From: Reyranella sp.
Lineage (GTDB): Bacteria > Pseudomonadota > Alphaproteobacteria > Reyranellales > Reyranellaceae
Assembly (NCBI GenBank): GCA_021732965.1
Contig: JAKFVZ010000763.1
Location: forward strand, 1 to 7,191
Reading direction: 5' to 3'
DNA: 7,191 bases
The notes under the pieces were generated by a model. The model did no database searches and was not told the DNA's origin. It saw only the letters and a program-made list of their open reading frames with translations. The translations under genes and the position numbers were made by a program. Shown one piece after another: positions 4,537 through 7,191 of this stretch; within the stretch, counting starts at the first letter, position 1; every line of letters begins with the position of its first letter.

Positions 4537-7191
4537 ATGTTGCATGGGCTCGAAAGGTTCGTCGTACCTGCCACCTACGGCGTCGGCGTGGTGCTCTGGG
4601 CCGTCGTGCTGGGCGTCCTGCTCGCCCGGTTGCGGCGGCCGCCCGACGTCAACCGGCTGTTCTTCGTGCTCGTGGTCGTGCTGGCGATCGATGCGTTCCG
4701 TACGCTTTTCGAGAACGCCTATTTCGGTGCGTACTGGAATGCCGTCTACGGCATCCTGCCGTCACAATTGAAGGTGCTGCTCGAAGCGCCCACGCTCGTC
4801 GTGCTGCCTCGGCTGGTGAATTTGTTCGCGGGCGGCCTCATCCTTTTCCTGCTCCTCTGGCGGTGGCTTCCGGCGGCCGAATCGGACCGCATCGACCTGG
4901 CGAGCCGCCTTGCCGACGCCGCGCGCGACGCTGAACGGGCGCGCGACCGTTACCGGAGAATCGTCGATGCCTCGCCCGACCTCGTTCTCGCGCTGGACGA
5001 TTCAGGCCATGTCACCGACGCAGGCGCGCAGTTCCGGGACGTGCTCGGGCTCGATCCGGCCCAGCTGCCGGGAAAGCCGGTCGCGGCGCTGATCGTGCCC
5101 TCCGCGCGCGCCGCTTTCGAAGCGCAGCTGGGCCGTATGCTCATGCAGGGCAGTTTCGCGACCGACACGATCGAGACGACGATGCTGCACGGCGATGGTC
5201 GTGAAGTGCCCGTCTCGATGCGGTTCGCCCGTGTAGCCGACGGGGGCTATTGCGCCGTCGGCCGCGACCTGACGGCGGAGCGGGATCACAGTCTCCTCGA
5301 AGCCGCGGTCTCCCATCTCGACGACATGGTGGTCATCACGGAATATCCCGTGGACGATCGGCGAAAGCACCGGATCGCCTATGTGAACGAAGCCTTCACG
5401 CGCCAGACCGGCTACGCCGCTTCCGAGACGGTGGGACATACGCCGGCCGAACTGCTGCACGGTCCCGATACCGATCCGGCGGCAGCCGCGCGGCTCCTCG
5501 CGGCGTTGGCGGAAGGAAGGTCCATCACGGTGCAGTTGCTGCACTACGCTCGGGACGGAAGAAAATACTGGGCCGAAGTGAGCCTGACGCCGATCCGGGA
5601 CCTGCATGGCCGCCTCACACACTACACGGCGATCATTCGCGACATCACGAAGCACAAGGACGCACTGGACGCGCTGGCGGTGAGCGATGGGCGGTCCCGG
5701 ATCATCGCCTCGATGACTTCCGATGTCGTATGGGACTGGAACATCGCGGACAACACGGTGTGGCGCAGCGGCCTTGCGGCGATAACGTACGGCTATCAGC
5801 CTGAAGAGACGGCGGATGCCACCGATCACTGGCGCAGACGAATCCATCCGGACGACCTGTCGAAGGTGCTGGAAGGGGTCCGCGCCGTCATTGACGGCGG
5901 CGGCGATCATTGGCGTGAGGAATACCGCCTCCTCAGGGCCGACGGGACTTACGGCCTGATGTCGGTAAAGGGAAAGGTCATCCGCAACGCGGACGGCCGG
6001 GCCGTTCGGCTGGTGGGAAGTGGAGTCGACATCACGGAGCAGAAGGCCCGCGAGGAGGCGGCGCGGCAGTCCCAGAAGCTCGAAGCCGTCGGCCAGCTGA
6101 CGGGGGGTGTCGCCCATGACTTCAACAACATCCTCATGGTGATCATGGCGAACGCCGACGCCGTCATCGAGGACACGGAGGACGGCAGGGCGACGCTCGA
6201 CCTCGCGGTCGAGCACCTCAAACGGATCAACGGTGCGGCGGCTCGCGCGGCCAAGCTGACGCACCAGCTGCTCGCCTTCTCGCGCCGGCAGACACTCAGG
6301 CCCGAACGCCTGGAAATCGCCGATCTCGTGACCACGACCTCCGAGCTTCTGGCACGGACGCTTGGCGAGCACATCGCTTTCGAGGTGAGCCTGGAACCCG
6401 GGTTGCCGGCCATCTTCACGGACCGGCCCCAGCTCGAAACCGCCCTGCTCAACATCTGCCTGAACGCGCGCGACGCCATGCCGGCAGGGGGGACTCTGAC
6501 GGTCGCGACACGGCGCGAGACCCGATCCTCCGCTGACGCCGAGGAGACCGAATACGTGGTGCTTTCGGTCACCGACACCGGCACCGGGATGACCCCCGAG
6601 GTACGAGACCGGGTCTTTGAGCCCTTCTTCACGACCAAGGACGCCGGGCGAGGGTCGGGCCTCGGGCTGAGCATGGTCTACGGCTTCGTGAAACAGTCCC
6701 AGGGTCTGATCGAGATCGAGAGCATCCCGGCGCCTGCCGCCGGTCACGGCACGACGGTGAGGATGTTGTTTCCGTTGGCGGAACATAAGGAGATGCAGGC
6801 GAAACCGGGGAGCGGCAGCGACGAACTTCAGGGCGGGTCCGAGCGGATCCTCGTGGTGGAAGACGAGCCCTCGGTCCGCGTGCTCGTCGTCTCCCAACTC
6901 GAGAGGCTGGGCTATCGCGTGACCGAAGCCGCCAACGGCTCGGAGGCGCTGTCGATACTGCGCCGCGACGCCGATGCCTTCGATCTCCTGCTGACGGACG
7001 TCGTCATGCCCGGGCCCGTGAGCGGCGACATCCTGGCCGATGAGGCGAGACGCTTGTGTCCCGGCGTGCCGGTCGTGCTCATGTCGGGCTATCCGGAGGG
7101 CACGATCGCTGCGACCGGGCGGCCCCCGCCCGGGCAGATCCTCCTGTCGAAGCCATTCCGCAAGGCCGAGCTTGCGCGTGTCGTCAGGCGG
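4537..7191 (+). CDS. Membrane-anchored hybrid sensor histidine kinase with three PAS domains (3' end beyond window)
   Basis: 885 codons are open to the window edge with no stop, so the C-terminus is missing. The N-terminus has hydrophobic segments at about 9-31, 40-62 and 93-111, followed by a charged, probably helical linker (115-137). Three PAS sensor domains follow: about 138-250; about 260-372, LOV-like, with NEAFTRQTGY and HGPDTDP but Pro303 in place of the photoactive Cys; and about 383-505, with WDWN and WRRRIHPDD, ending GVDITEQK. The kinase core has the H-box GGVAHDFNNIL with phospho-acceptor His527, N-box NICLNARDAM (639-648, Asn643), G1 DTGTGM (680-685), F-box EPFFTTK (695-701) and G2 GRGSGLGLS (704-712). 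A receiver domain starts near 770 with acidic E775/D776, phospho-acceptor Asp821, Ser850 and Lys872, all intact. It should autophosphorylate on His527 and pass phosphate to Asp821. The signal and output partner are unknown. The start has a strong ribosome site. Confidence 0.93.
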   Translation, partial: MLHGLERFVVPATYGVGVVLWAVVLGVLLARLRRPPDVNRLFFVLVVVLAIDAFRTLFENAYFGAYWNAVYGILPSQLKVLLEAPTLVVLPRLVNLFAGGLILFLLLWRWLPAAESDRIDLASRLADAARDAERARDRYRRIVDASPDLVLALDDSGHVTDAGAQFRDVLGLDPAQLPGKPVAALIVPSARAAFEAQLGRMLMQGSFATDTIETTMLHGDGREVPVSMRFARVADGGYCAVGRDLTAERDHSLLEAAVSHLDDMVVITEYPVDDRRKHRIAYVNEAFTRQTGYAASETVGHTPAELLHGPDTDPAAAARLLAALAEGRSITVQLLHYARDGRKYWAEVSLTPIRDLHGRLTHYTAIIRDITKHKDALDALAVSDGRSRIIASMTSDVVWDWNIADNTVWRSGLAAITYGYQPEETADATDHWRRRIHPDDLSKVLEGVRAVIDGGGDHWREEYRLLRADGTYGLMSVKGKVIRNADGRAVRLVGSGVDITEQKAREEAARQSQKLEAVGQLTGGVAHDFNNILMVIMANADAVIEDTEDGRATLDLAVEHLKRINGAAARAAKLTHQLLAFSRRQTLRPERLEIADLVTTTSELLARTLGEHIAFEVSLEPGLPAIFTDRPQLETALLNICLNARDAMPAGGTLTVATRRETRSSADAEETEYVVLSVTDTGTGMTPEVRDRVFEPFFTTKDAGRGSGLGLSMVYGFVKQSQGLIEIESIPAPAAGHGTTVRMLFPLAEHKEMQAKPGSGSDELQGGSERILVVEDEPSVRVLVVSQLERLGYRVTEAANGSEALSILRRDADAFDLLLTDVVMPGPVSGDILADEARRLCPGVPVVLMSGYPEGTIAATGRPPPGQILLSKPFRKAELARVVRR

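Noticed and set aside
5002..6897. A 631-codon open frame on the minus strand within the kinase gene
   Set aside because: The plus strand encodes intact PAS, HisKA, HATPase and receiver motifs throughout. The antisense translation is low complexity and unrecognised.

Overview
The window is high-GC, densely coding bacterial DNA. Codon use, protein sequences and a GC-rich repeat-like intergenic hairpin all suggest an alphaproteobacterium, perhaps a soil or water Rhizobiales or Rhodospirillales type. This is inference from style and was not tested by any search. No RNA gene, CRISPR array, insertion sequence or phage gene was found.

There are four protein genes. First (207-1511, +) is a flavin-dependent monooxygenase of the NtaA/SnaA/DszA branch of the luciferase-like superfamily. 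A 206-base non-coding leader precedes it, holding a 12-base perfect palindrome and a long hairpin. Second, converging on it with an 11-base gap, is a full-length Tex-type RNA-binding protein (1523-3862, -) that appears to start at TTG. Third, upstream of tex on the same strand, is a 116-residue SET-domain protein (3974-4324, -), a candidate lysine methyltransferase. Fourth, diverging from it across 212 bases, is a large membrane-anchored hybrid sensor histidine kinase (4537 to the window edge, +). It has three PAS domains, a HisKA/HATPase core and a receiver domain, and no stop codon is reached within the window.

The four genes do not form an obvious pathway. The SET gene and tex are co-oriented, 111 bases apart, and may be co-transcribed. 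The monooxygenase has no flavin reductase partner here, and the kinase has no visible cognate regulator because the sequence ends inside it. I see no convincing evidence for a new multi-gene system. The points most worth a second look are the LOV-like PAS domain that lacks the photoactive cysteine, the compact SET protein with an altered NHS motif beside tex, and the palindrome/hairpin pair before the monooxygenase.
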